Source: Nitrospirota bacterium
GTDB taxonomy: Bacteria > Nitrospirota > Leptospirillia > Leptospirillales > Leptospirillaceae
Length of the DNA stretch: 64,000 bases
Assembly (NCBI GenBank): GCA_021810805.1
Contig: JAJZHW010000001.1
Location: 124,001-188,000 of the forward strand
Direction: 5' to 3'
Below, in pieces: positions 25,443 to 33,797 of this stretch. The translations under genes were made by a program, and so were the position numbers. The notes beneath the pieces were generated by a model. The model had not been told where the DNA came from and did no database searches. It saw only the letters and a program-made list of their open reading frames with translations. Each line of letters begins with the position of its first letter. Within the stretch, counting starts at the first letter, position 1.

Positions 25443-25604
25443 ATGATTTGGGAGTACAGGGTTGTTCCCGTCAGTCGCGAACAGGTTGAAAATCAGCTCA
25501 ACTTTTTGGGGCTGGAGGGATGGGAGCTTGTTCAGATTGTGGTCATGAATAACCCTGAAATCCCCTATCAGGGATTTTTCAAGCGTCTCAAGGCTGGTCG
25601 TTGA
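25443..25604 (+). CDS. DUF4177-like small protein
   Basis: A 53-residue frame (ATG 25443; TTG 25437 would add two residues). The pattern IWEYRVVPV...V.NQLNFLGLEGWELVQIVV...GFFKRLK matches the DUF4177 style: an N-terminal WEY strand, then LN.LG.EGWELV, then a final KR strand. Function unknown. It begins nine bases after the basic 67-residue gene, and the coding pattern is clean to a TGA at 25602-25604. Too short for common gene-length limits, so likely to be missed by automatic callers. Confidence 0.75.
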   Translation: MIWEYRVVPVSREQVENQLNFLGLEGWELVQIVVMNNPEIPYQGFFKRLKAGR

Positions 25605-25611
25605 TCCTTAG

Positions 25612-26067
25612 CTAGGTCGCATTTTTCTCGATCAGATCCCTAATCTGTTTTTCAACGCCAGACAAGGTTTTTACCGCAGAGCGGTCGAGAATCTTCAAAC
25701 TCTGGGACGCCTTGTCAAGTTCGGTATCAAGAACGGAGATCTCTTCGGCCGATACCTTCTTCCCCTGGGCCTGCTGGAGATACTTTCTGGCCGATCCGAC
25801 GGCGACTCGGGCTTCTCCGAAGTTTTCATCAAGGGTGTCATGGATGGCCGTCTCTATGCTTGTTTCGGCCATGTGGAGGTTGAGGGAACGATGGAGTCGG
25901 TTGTAGGACTCCTTGATGTTTTTTCCCTGGTCTCCCAATTGGGCCTTGAGCGAGTCGATTTGAGACTTCATGTCGTTGACTTTTGCGTTGTCTTCCTTCA
26001 TCCCCATTGAATAGGCGATCATGACGGTGACCGCAAGTGCGGCCACAATGATAAGATTCTTGATCAT
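25612..26067 (-). CDS. hypothetical membrane-anchored coiled-coil protein
   Basis: 151 residues. A short N-terminal anchor (MIKNLIIVAALAVTVMIAY) is followed by two long amphipathic helices with heptad-like spacing (about 30-70 and 75-150), no cysteines. No family recognised. ATG 26067 is preferred over a longer frame from 26133 because the signal anchor follows directly and an AGGAGA lies upstream. Probably faces the periplasm. Convergent with the DUF4177-like gene, divergent from rimO. Confidence 0.7.
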   Translation of the reverse strand: MIKNLIIVAALAVTVMIAYSMGMKEDNAKVNDMKSQIDSLKAQLGDQGKNIKESYNRLHRSLNLHMAETSIETAIHDTLDENFGEARVAVGSARKYLQQAQGKKVSAEEISVLDTELDKASQSLKILDRSAVKTLSGVEKQIRDLIEKNAT

Positions 26068-26111
26068 TGCTCTTTGTCTTCTCCTGTCATTGCCGGAAGT
26101 CGATGGGGTGA

Positions 26112-26140
26112 GGCAGACGGCACCGTCCGCCAATTTTTTT
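26112..26140 (+). terminator. terminator-like hairpin just upstream of rimO
   Basis: Stem GGCAGACG/CGTCCGCC (one A-C mismatch, loop GCAC) followed closely by seven T (26134-26140), an intrinsic terminator form on the + strand. It ends 26 bases before the rimO ATG. It could stop read-through from rlpA and the small genes, or act as an attenuator for rimO. Confidence 0.55.
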
Positions 26141-26166
26141 CGATTGTATCATGATTGTGGATTCTT

Positions 26167-27531
26167 ATGAAAAAGACGATCACCTGGAATGAAAAAACGG
26201 TGGGCATCGTAAGCCTTGGGTGCCCCAAGAATGCCTCCGATACGGAGCGAATGATCAGCGATCTTTCCTCAAGGGGATATCGCGTGGTCCCCGACCTCGA
26301 AGAGGCCGAGATCCTTCTGGTCAACACCTGCAGCTTTGTCACCGAGGCCAGACGCGAATCCGTGGACACCTTGCTCGAGCTCTCCCGATACAAGGAGGAA
26401 GGCAAGGCCCGCTTCCTTGTGGGATCAGGATGCCTTGTCTCGCGCTATCGAGACCAGATGGGCGATCTCATTCCTGAGGTCGACCTCGCCCTTACCACCT
26501 TCGACGAGCATCGTCTGGGCGAGATCCTCGACCAGGTCGGAGGGGGCTCCTCTGTGACTCCTTCCCCGCCCACCCTCTTTCCCCTCCCCGAAGCCCGACT
26601 GACCCCTCGTCATCGGGCCTACGTGAAGGTCTCGGAAGGGTGCGATCATCCCTGTACCTTCTGCTCCATCCCCCTTGCTCGCGGCGGACAGGTGAGCCGT
26701 CCCCCGGAAAACATCCTGGCGGAGGTGCGAAGTCTGGCCGCACAAGGGACCCGGGAGATCACTCTGATCGCTCAGGATCTGACCCGATACGGGCAAGACC
26801 TTGGGTTGTCCGACGGTCTGTCGGACCTGCTCGAGCGCATTGATGGCGAGGGGAACATTCCTTGGGTTCGACTTCTCTATGCCTACCCCACACTCGTGAC
26901 CGACTCCCTTCTTGCTGTTATGGCCAAATCCCGTACGATACTTCCGTATCTGGATATCCCCCTTCAACATGTGGAGGAGAGGATTCTGGTCTCCATGAAA
27001 CGCCCGGGGAGTGTGGACTTCATGAAGAGACTCGTGGACCGGGTCCGTAATGCTCTTCCGGGAGTGATCCTGCGAACCACCTTCATTACGGGCTTTCCGG
27101 GGGAGACAGAGCGCGAATTTGAATCTCTCATGGAGTTTGCGGCCTGGGCACGATTCGACCATGTGGGGGTCTTTGCCTTTTCCCGAGAGGAAGGGACACC
27201 CTCCTACTCTCTCCCGGACCAGGTTCCCCATCGGGTCAGGATGCGTCGGCGAAAGGAGCTCATGGCCCTTTGCGCCGGGATCTCTCTGGAAAAGAACCGG
27301 GCTCTGGAAGGCTCGGTTCAGCCGGTCCTCATCGAAGGGCTTTCGGAGCAGTCGGATCTCGTCCTTTCGGGGCGGACCCGGGGGATGGCCCCTGATGGAA
27401 TTGATGGAGAGGTCCTCGTGCTTTCCGGACAGGGCCAACCCGGCGATATTGTGGATTGCCGGATCGTGAAGGCCCGTCCCTTTGACCTGGAGGCCTGGGA
27501 GATCGGTGTTCCGGAGATCCCCGAGGGGTAG
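26167..27531 (+). CDS. rimO: ribosomal protein S12 methylthiotransferase RimO
   Basis: 454 residues. Adds a methylthio group to Asp88 of S12 using two iron-sulfur clusters. The N-terminal UPF0004 domain has C19, C55 and C89; the radical SAM motif is C159, C163, C166 (EGCDHPCTFCSIP). The C-terminal TRAM domain includes VLIEG and TRGMAPDGIDGEV. The GCPKNASDTERM string distinguishes RimO from MiaB. ATG 26167 is preferred to TTG 26155. Confidence 0.95.
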   Translation: MKKTITWNEKTVGIVSLGCPKNASDTERMISDLSSRGYRVVPDLEEAEILLVNTCSFVTEARRESVDTLLELSRYKEEGKARFLVGSGCLVSRYRDQMGDLIPEVDLALTTFDEHRLGEILDQVGGGSSVTPSPPTLFPLPEARLTPRHRAYVKVSEGCDHPCTFCSIPLARGGQVSRPPENILAEVRSLAAQGTREITLIAQDLTRYGQDLGLSDGLSDLLERIDGEGNIPWVRLLYAYPTLVTDSLLAVMAKSRTILPYLDIPLQHVEERILVSMKRPGSVDFMKRLVDRVRNALPGVILRTTFITGFPGETEREFESLMEFAAWARFDHVGVFAFSREEGTPSYSLPDQVPHRVRMRRRKELMALCAGISLEKNRALEGSVQPVLIEGLSEQSDLVLSGRTRGMAPDGIDGEVLVLSGQGQPGDIVDCRIVKARPFDLEAWEIGVPEIPEG

Positions 27532-27602
27532 ACAGTCGAAGTTCCTCCCTTCCGTTGGTAGCTTTTTTCCAGACTTGACTCCCATCACATTCCGAGGATC
27601 TG

Positions 27603-28679
27603 ATGAGCCGAGTTCCCCCGGAACCTCTTCGTGGGAGGGGTTCTCTTTCCCTTCCCGATAATCGCTTTGAGCGGGAGGAGCGTGAATTTGTCTCTGAGGA
27701 AGGAACCCCTCCGGCCCTCGACAATGCCACACGACTGATCCCCGAGACGGCTCGAACGATCATCACGGAAAACGAGTCACCGGATGTGGGATTCTCTCGT
27801 TCCATCAACCCCTATCGGGGATGTGAGCATGGGTGCATTTACTGTTATGCTCGCCCCTCCCATGCCACCGTCGGATTGTCTCCGGGGCTGGACTTCGAAC
27901 GGAGGATCCTTTTCAAAAAGGAGGCTCCGGCCCTTTTGGAAAAGGAGCTGTCCCGGCGAAACTACGAGCCGATTCCTCTGGCGTTAGGAGTCAATACCGA
28001 TGCCTATCAGCCGGCCGAGGAGTCCCTGCGACTCACTCGGGGGCTTCTTGAGGTGTTGGACCGGGCCAACCACCCGGTCATTCTTATTTCAAAATCCTCG
28101 CTCATCGAACGCGATCTTGACCTTCTGAGCTCCATGGCACAGAGACGGCTCGTTCATGTTCACATCTCAATTCCGACCCTCAATGACGACCTCTCCCACC
28201 GCCTTGAGCCGCGGGCCACGACACCGACTCGCCGACTCGAGACACTGCGCAGGCTTGCCGAGGCAAGAATTCCTGTGGGGGTGCTTGTTGCTCCGGTCAT
28301 CCCCGGCTTGACCTGCCATGAACTCGAGTCGATCCTCTCCCGGTCGAGGGAAGCGGGGGCTCTATCCGCGGAGTACTCACTCCTTCGCCTTCCGCTGGAG
28401 GTTCGGGATCTCTTTATCGAATGGCTTGAGCGCCACTTTCCCGTTAAGTCACAGGCCGTGCTTTCCCGACTTCGGGACTACCATGGCGGGAAGGTTTATG
28501 AGGGTCGTTTCGGAGTCCGGATGCGGGGGGAAGGGAAGATGGCGGAGCTGCTCGCCCGGCGAATGGACATTGCCACCCGAAGGCTCAATTATCCTGGGAT
28601 GGCTCGGCTGGACACCCAGCAGTTCCGTGCCCCCCTCCGCCATTTTTCTTCGCGTCTGTTTCCTGACTTCACCCCATAA
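27603..28679 (+). CDS. PA0069-family radical SAM protein
   Basis: 358 residues. The radical SAM motif is C74, C78, C81 (YRGCEHGCIYCYARPSH), preceded by FSRSINPYRGC, which places it in the PA0069/SplB-like group of uncharacterised radical SAM proteins. SKSSLIERDLDLL and HISIPTLNDDLSHRLEP are also typical. Photoproduct lyase function is not supported by the motif set. It begins 71 bases after rimO and is followed 16 bases later by the transporter gene. Confidence 0.88.
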   Translation: MSRVPPEPLRGRGSLSLPDNRFEREEREFVSEEGTPPALDNATRLIPETARTIITENESPDVGFSRSINPYRGCEHGCIYCYARPSHATVGLSPGLDFERRILFKKEAPALLEKELSRRNYEPIPLALGVNTDAYQPAEESLRLTRGLLEVLDRANHPVILISKSSLIERDLDLLSSMAQRRLVHVHISIPTLNDDLSHRLEPRATTPTRRLETLRRLAEARIPVGVLVAPVIPGLTCHELESILSRSREAGALSAEYSLLRLPLEVRDLFIEWLERHFPVKSQAVLSRLRDYHGGKVYEGRFGVRMRGEGKMAELLARRMDIATRRLNYPGMARLDTQQFRAPLRHFSSRLFPDFTP

Positions 28680-28695
28680 CGTTCTTGGAGATTCA

Positions 28696-29595
28696 TTGAA
28701 ACGACTTCCGCTGTTTCCCGCCCTTGCCCTTTTTCTTCTCTCCCTGATCTGGGGCTACAACTGGGTCGTGATGAAGATTGCCTTAGCCGATTGTCCGCCC
28801 CTTCTCTTTGCATCGATGCGGGTCCTGGGGGGAGCGGCCGTCCTCTTTGTCATTCTTCGTCTGATGAATCGTCCGCTGAGGATGCCCCCCATTGCCTATA
28901 TCTTTCCATTGGGGCTATTGCAGTCGACGGGATTTGTGGGGTGCACCCTTTGGGCCCTGGAATACGGGGCAGCAGGAAAAACGGCGATCCTTGTCTATAT
29001 GATGCCGGTTTGGCTCGTCCTCTTCTCGGCTCTCTTTCTGGGGGAGAGAATTCGCGGTCTTGAAAGGCCGGCTCTTGCTCTGGCGCTTGGGGGACTTCTT
29101 TTGATCCTGGCCCCCTGGCATTTGAAGGGGGGGACCGGGCTTCTTCTGGCACTTTTGTCGGGACTCTTTTGGGCCCTTTCAGCCATTTGGCAAAAGAAGT
29201 TCGGATCTTCTGGCATGGATATTCTGGATGTCACTGCGTGGCAGATGCTTTTCGGCGGCGTGGTCATCCTTGGTGTCGCACTTATCCTTGACCCATGGAC
29301 GATTCATTGGACGACCCGGCTCACTTTGGGACTTCTCTATAACGCCATCCCGGGAAATGCCCTGGCCTGGATCCTGTGGGCCTATGCTCTTCATCGACTT
29401 CCCTCCGGAGTTGCCGGAATGGGGACTCTTCTGGCGCCGGCGATAGGAATCTTTGCCTCATGGCTCCAGCTTGGTGAGCGGCCGGTGGGGCTGGAGGGTG
29501 CCGGGATGGCCATGATTTTTGCGGCGATGTCCTTTGTTATTGCCGAGCATGTGAAGGGTCGAGATTCCGAGTCCTTTGCCCAGGCTCAAGAGTGA
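28696..29595 (+). CDS. EamA/DMT-family transporter
   Basis: 299 residues, ten predicted membrane helices in two EamA repeats. First repeat: ALFLLSLIWGYNWVVMKIAL, with the second starting near LLLALLSGLFWALSAIWQKKF. Such carriers export metabolites or amino acids; the substrate is not shown. The start TTG 28696 gives MKRLPLFPALALFLL and follows TTGGAGA at 28685-28690; the longer frame from 28318 runs into the upstream gene. Confidence 0.88.
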   Translation: MKRLPLFPALALFLLSLIWGYNWVVMKIALADCPPLLFASMRVLGGAAVLFVILRLMNRPLRMPPIAYIFPLGLLQSTGFVGCTLWALEYGAAGKTAILVYMMPVWLVLFSALFLGERIRGLERPALALALGGLLLILAPWHLKGGTGLLLALLSGLFWALSAIWQKKFGSSGMDILDVTAWQMLFGGVVILGVALILDPWTIHWTTRLTLGLLYNAIPGNALAWILWAYALHRLPSGVAGMGTLLAPAIGIFASWLQLGERPVGLEGAGMAMIFAAMSFVIAEHVKGRDSESFAQAQE

Positions 29596-29773
29596 TCGAT
29601 GCCGACGGAGAAGTCTCCCGTCGAAAGGATCAAGGGCAGAGGGGCGTTGCAGTATTGTTGGGAGATATTGTTTTCAAAATGTGGTCGGATTCTCCCCTTG
29701 AGGGCCACATTCATCGAGGGTGAGGCTGAAAAATGATTCCGAATCAAATACCATTTTGGAGAGGAAAAGCATA

Positions 29774-29857
29774 TGGTGCGAGAGGGGGGACTTGAACCCC
29801 CACGGGTTACCCCGCCAGATCCTAAGTCTGGTGCGTCTGCCATTTCGCCACTCTCGC
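29774..29857 (-). tRNA. tRNA-Leu (anticodon TAG)
   Basis: On the minus strand: acceptor GCGAGAG/CTCTCGC, anticodon stem CCAGA/TCTGG with loop CTTAGGA (anticodon TAG). A long variable arm CGGG-GTAA-CCCG identifies a class II tRNA, and the T-arm is GGGGG-TTCAAGT-CCCCC. Discriminator A and encoded CCA (29774-29776) are present. Confidence 0.95.
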
Positions 29858-29871
29858 CTTGGGGAGTTCCT

Positions 29872-29900
29872 ATTCTATGAGGATTGGAGCGCGTTGACAA
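29872..29900 (-). promoter_or_regulatory. promoter for tRNA-Leu
   Basis: Reading the minus strand, TTGTCA (29895-29900) and TAGAAT (29872-29877) are separated by 17 bases, and the -10 lies 14 bases before the tRNA 5' end. This fits a sigma-70-type promoter. It overlaps the probable start of the divergent membrane protein gene. Confidence 0.6.
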
Positions 29901-30754
29901 TCTCCGAAATCTCTCTCTTGTTGCGGGGTGTCAGAGTCTATTCTTTTGCCAATATCCTTTTGTCGGCCCTGCTTGCCCTTGCCTTTCGTCCTCGCCTTTC
30001 CACGCCTCTTTTTGAATTTCCCCTGTTGGCACTTCTTCATCTTTTAGTGTTGGGGGGGATACTCCCGCTGCTGATGCTCCGATGGATCCCTTTCTCATTG
30101 CCCCTGCGCCTGGGTTTAGGATTTACCCAGGTGGGGACAGTCGTCTTGGTTGTCGGCTTTCTGCTTCACCCGCGTTCGGGACTCCCGATGGAAGGGGGGA
30201 TCCTTGTTTCGGCCGGAATCCTGCTCGCTCTCCTCTCCCTTCCATGGAGCCATCGCTCCCTTCGATTCTGGTTCATTCTTTGGATCTCTTCGGCCTTTGG
30301 TGTCTTTCTTGGAGGGGTGTTGGCCCGCCCCACCGTCGATCCGATCCCTTTCAGCGCCATTGCTGTTCATGCCATTCTGGGCGGAGGGCTCGGATTATTT
30401 GCCCTCGGATGGCTTGCGTCGGAGGGCAAAAAAAGATTTCCCGTGTGGGAGATTGTCTCCCTGGGGCTTCTGGTTCTGGGGGTTGGGGAGCTTTTGAGGA
30501 CAACGCTGGTCGACAGCCGGATGGCGTTTTTGGCCGGAGGAGCTCTGCTTGTATTGTTGGAGGGAGTCGATCCCCGAGGACGGATCGTGGCCATTGTCTT
30601 GGCGGGAGGATGTCTATTCGGGGAAAGGATGGGGTGGCTTCTTCCGGGAGAATGGATCTCGGCCCTCGCAGGATCTTTTGTCCTCGGGGGACTTGCGGGG
30701 GTCGTTCTTGCGACTAAGCTCCGGCGGCCACCACCGGTGGCTCCTTTTCGGTAA
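29894..30754 (+). CDS. hypothetical polytopic membrane protein
   Basis: 286 residues from TTG 29894, about nine hydrophobic segments and short loops; no family recognised. A longer frame starts at 29720 but would translate the complement of tRNA-Leu (giving the well-known artefact string GDLNPHGLPRQ), so it is rejected. GAGGATTGGAG lies before TTG 29894. The 3' end overlaps the convergent AAA+ gene by 41 bases. Enzymatic motifs are absent; a transport or cytochrome-associated role is only a guess. Confidence 0.65.
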   Translation: MTISEISLLLRGVRVYSFANILLSALLALAFRPRLSTPLFEFPLLALLHLLVLGGILPLLMLRWIPFSLPLRLGLGFTQVGTVVLVVGFLLHPRSGLPMEGGILVSAGILLALLSLPWSHRSLRFWFILWISSAFGVFLGGVLARPTVDPIPFSAIAVHAILGGGLGLFALGWLASEGKKRFPVWEIVSLGLLVLGVGELLRTTLVDSRMAFLAGGALLVLLEGVDPRGRIVAIVLAGGCLFGERMGWLLPGEWISALAGSFVLGGLAGVVLATKLRRPPPVAPFR

Positions 30755-33700
30755 CGACCGGTTCCCCTTCCGTCAGCCTGATCTGATTGTCGACGAGTCC
30801 GATGCGGAGGGAGGTCTCCGGCGTTGAGTCGGGAGCGACGGATTCGAGCTCCTTGAGGATGGGAAGAAGAAGCGACTGGGCTTTTCGCTGGAGCTGGGGG
30901 AGCGTCACAAGGGCCGGGTCGACTTGGAAGGCAATGTAGGCCGGGACCTCCGGATCCACATCGAGGACCCCTTTGAGAGGGTGAGCACCAATGAACGAGG
31001 TCAAGGTGTCGTAGACCGTCCTGCGGGCAAGGTCGATCAGATCGCCGTCGGTATAGGTGGGGAAGGGGACGATCAGGTCGAGTTTGTTCAGAAGCTCCCG
31101 TCCAAAGACCGGCAGGTAGGCTAGTCGGCTATTCTTCTCGGAGAGGCGCTCGAGGATCATTGCCGCGCGGTTTCCCCCTTTGAGCATTTCCATTTCGTCT
31201 CCCGAAAAGAGGCTGGTGGAGAGGATCAGGGTGCTTCTGGGCGCGGCAAGCCTTTTCTTCCCGTTTGTGAGGGTGCCATCGGTGACATACTCCATCAGAA
31301 AGTCCCAGGCGGACGGGTGGGCCTGTTCGATGTTGTCGAGGAAGAGCACGGAGTCGGGACGCTCCTCCAGCGCCGTCAGGATACCGGGAGGAAGAGGGCT
31401 CTGGGAGGTCGATCCCAGGGGCCTTTGAAGAAGCATGCTGGCAAAAAGCCGGTCAGAGAAGAGCCCCATGTCACGAACGACAAGAGAGGGTTTGTCCGGG
31501 TCAAGATATTCGGCCACGGCCCTCGCCGCCTCCATCTTGCCGGTTCCCCGTGGGCCCGCAAAGAGAAATGCTCCCAAAAGGCCCGACCCCCCCTTCCTGA
31601 TCCCGTACTTTCCGGACTCAAGAACCGATCGGATTTCCATCTGAAGCTCCTGTCGCCCCGGGTAGCCTGGCAGGGCTTCGGCAGGCGGTGTGGGCATGAG
31701 GAAGTGGAGACCGCTTTCCCCCGAACTCACCTCCTCGCTGGAGGTCTCCCCTGATGTGGCTTCCTCTGTGTGATCAAACTCCGCAAAGTTGATCTTCTCG
31801 GCCTCCACCCCCTCCAGAATCTTTCCCAAGGCAAATTCTTCGAGCTCGGAAAAGAGCGATCGCCCCAGTTCGGCCAGATCGAGGACCGAGGCAAATCGAC
31901 GGGCAATGAACGGATCAATCTTGTTGACGTCGTCGGCACCGCCAATCAGCCAGACATTCTTGTCTTCGTTGGCCTGGGAGAGCTCCATGACCTTCTGGTT
32001 GTAGAGCTCTCCATGGTATCCGTAGTTTGACAGCTGAACCTTGGGAAAGAGCTCCTCCACGGGGTCCACAAAGATTGTCGAGGGGCGGTGTTTCCGTGCC
32101 CGGAGAAGGAGATTCCTGAATTCGTTTCCGTCGAGGCGCTTTTCCTCCGGGGTCGTCATGAAGGTAAATCCCACGAGCTCCGACAGGCGCTCTGCAATCT
32201 GTCGCCGGATGCCGCGGTTGCGTCCCGTGATCAGAATGGATTCGTGCGACTTTTTCTGGCGATTGGAGAAGAGTTCGCTTGTCCGTCGAATCAGAAAGGG
32301 GGCCAGCGTGTCGTCGTTGAGCCGGGTTCGAACCTTTTCCATGGGGCCGGCGGTGGGGTCCTTCCAGTTCTGGGCCTTTCTTCGGATGGAGACGTCAATG
32401 TCGAGCTGTCGAAGGGCTCGGCGAAGCTTGCGGGCATAGTCGGTACTGTGGGCGACGACCTCCCGGATATCCTCTGCGGAAAATCCCTCCATCATGGTCG
32501 CGAGCTTCCCCAGGTCGAAGCCTTGGACCATCTCGGCGGTGAGAAGGGGAACGTTTCCGGGAAGGAGTTCGTTCTTTTTGGCTTCGTCGAGAAGAAAACG
32601 GCCCAGGAGAGTCCGTCGCATCTCTTTGTCCGGCATGGGAATGGCAATGGTCCAGTTGATGATCGGAGGAGAAACGAAGGCCTTGGGAAGGTCGTCGCTG
32701 GTGTCGGTGGAGGCGATGAGAAGATGGGTTCTGTTCTTGGCCATTCGCATCAAAAACGTTTGAATGTTGTGGAGTCCCTGGGGATTTCCCTGGACTCCCC
32801 GGATAAGCTTTCCGTAGTTTTCTATATAGATGATGAGAGGATTGAAGGGCTTGATCTTGAAAAGAAAACCCTTCCAGTGGTTTTCGAAGGCCTGAGAGTC
32901 GAGGGCCAGGAGGTTGTCCAGGGTAAGGTTGAAGAGGGGGCGCTTATATTCCCCGGCCAGAGCGCGGGCCATGATCGATCTTCCCACCGACGAGGATCCT
33001 GTGAGAAGAATGCCGTTGGGGACATTGCCGACGCTCTTCTGGGCATTTGTGACCTGATAGAGGATCTGGGCCATCTCCGACTTCACCTCGGGGTTCCCGG
33101 CAATTTGGCTGAAGTCTTCCGAGGGAACGAGAAGGTTGGTTTTGGTGGCCTGATGCTCGTCGTCGGAGATCCCCATGCGGAAAAGGGCCACCAGGGAGAG
33201 AATGGTGGCTCCCAGGAGCCAGCCTGCACCCGTTCCCATGCTGATGAGAGAGACGATTCCCGATGTGTTGGCGACCGTGGCTCCGGAAATCAGGAAGAAT
33301 CCGCCGTAAATGATGGAGGAGGTCCAGAAGTAGATGGCTTTCGGAGCCATGCGGACGGGGTTGGGCTTGAAGACGATTTCCCCTTCGGCATTTTCCGAAT
33401 GGACCTGGGCGGGAATCAGCAAAAAGCACAGTGACGCCAGAAGGGTCACGCCGCCCAGAATCCAGAGGGACAGGGAGAGGGAGTTGTCTCCGGAGTGGAA
33501 GGCGAAGCCGGCCAGGATGGCCGTAAATCCCATGAAGCTCCATGTCACCACGAAGGAGAATGAGGGGGGAGGGACGCCCTTGGTGGATTTGTTTTTTCCC
33601 TTTCCCGCCATATAGGGTCGCCCGAGATTCCTCCCGATCCCGGCCAGAACGATGGCGTGGAGAAGCAGGACGAGGAGGATGACGAGGCTCGCCATCAGGG

Positions 33701-33797
33701 GCATCTGGGCATACAGAGGGTTGATTTCATGGCGGAAGAAGAGCGCCGCAGAAACCCAGGATAGACCCACGAGCATGATGATGATGGGCTGGATCAT
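30714..33797 (-). CDS. membrane protein with three AAA+ modules, Walker motifs altered
   Basis: 1027 residues. Six predicted membrane helices lie at about 4-22, 33-55, 82-100, 108-129, 154-173 and 179-206. Module 1 (225-470) looks FtsH-like: Walker A GSSSVGRS (267-274) has Arg for Lys, and Walker B LIIYIEN (321-327) has Glu and Asn for Asp and Glu. Module 2 (about 500-650) is very degenerate: GRNRGIRR (525-532), and STIFVDP ending in Pro579. Module 3 (about 705-985) resembles ClpA/ClpB D2: Walker A GPRGTGKM (748-755) is intact, Walker B VLFLDNIEQAHP has Asn822 for the catalytic Glu, and FGRELLNKLD keeps the sensor/Arg-finger region. No peptidase domain or zinc motif. Four-base overlap with uvrC. 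I know no named family with this order. Confidence 0.8.
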   Translation of the reverse strand: MIQPIIIMLVGLSWVSAALFFRHEINPLYAQMPLMASLVILLVLLLHAIVLAGIGRNLGRPYMAGKGKNKSTKGVPPPSFSFVVTWSFMGFTAILAGFAFHSGDNSLSLSLWILGGVTLLASLCFLLIPAQVHSENAEGEIVFKPNPVRMAPKAIYFWTSSIIYGGFFLISGATVANTSGIVSLISMGTGAGWLLGATILSLVALFRMGISDDEHQATKTNLLVPSEDFSQIAGNPEVKSEMAQILYQVTNAQKSVGNVPNGILLTGSSSVGRSIMARALAGEYKRPLFNLTLDNLLALDSQAFENHWKGFLFKIKPFNPLIIYIENYGKLIRGVQGNPQGLHNIQTFLMRMAKNRTHLLIASTDTSDDLPKAFVSPPIINWTIAIPMPDKEMRRTLLGRFLLDEAKKNELLPGNVPLLTAEMVQGFDLGKLATMMEGFSAEDIREVVAHSTDYARKLRRALRQLDIDVSIRRKAQNWKDPTAGPMEKVRTRLNDDTLAPFLIRRTSELFSNRQKKSHESILITGRNRGIRRQIAERLSELVGFTFMTTPEEKRLDGNEFRNLLLRARKHRPSTIFVDPVEELFPKVQLSNYGYHGELYNQKVMELSQANEDKNVWLIGGADDVNKIDPFIARRFASVLDLAELGRSLFSELEEFALGKILEGVEAEKINFAEFDHTEEATSGETSSEEVSSGESGLHFLMPTPPAEALPGYPGRQELQMEIRSVLESGKYGIRKGGSGLLGAFLFAGPRGTGKMEAARAVAEYLDPDKPSLVVRDMGLFSDRLFASMLLQRPLGSTSQSPLPPGILTALEERPDSVLFLDNIEQAHPSAWDFLMEYVTDGTLTNGKKRLAAPRSTLILSTSLFSGDEMEMLKGGNRAAMILERLSEKNSRLAYLPVFGRELLNKLDLIVPFPTYTDGDLIDLARRTVYDTLTSFIGAHPLKGVLDVDPEVPAYIAFQVDPALVTLPQLQRKAQSLLLPILKELESVAPDSTPETSLRIGLVDNQIRLTEGEPVVTEKEPPVVAAGA

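Noticed and set aside
26425-27732. 435-codon open frame antisense to rimO
   Set aside because: Shadow of rimO codon usage; no protein-like pattern.
29720-29893. N-terminal extension of the + strand membrane protein reading GDLNPHGLPRQ
   Set aside because: It is the complement of tRNA-Leu translated in frame; this string is a familiar false-gene artefact of tRNA antisense reading.
32088-33434. 448-codon + strand frame opposite the AAA+ gene
   Set aside because: The minus frame has clear AAA+ and membrane features; the + frame is an antisense shadow.
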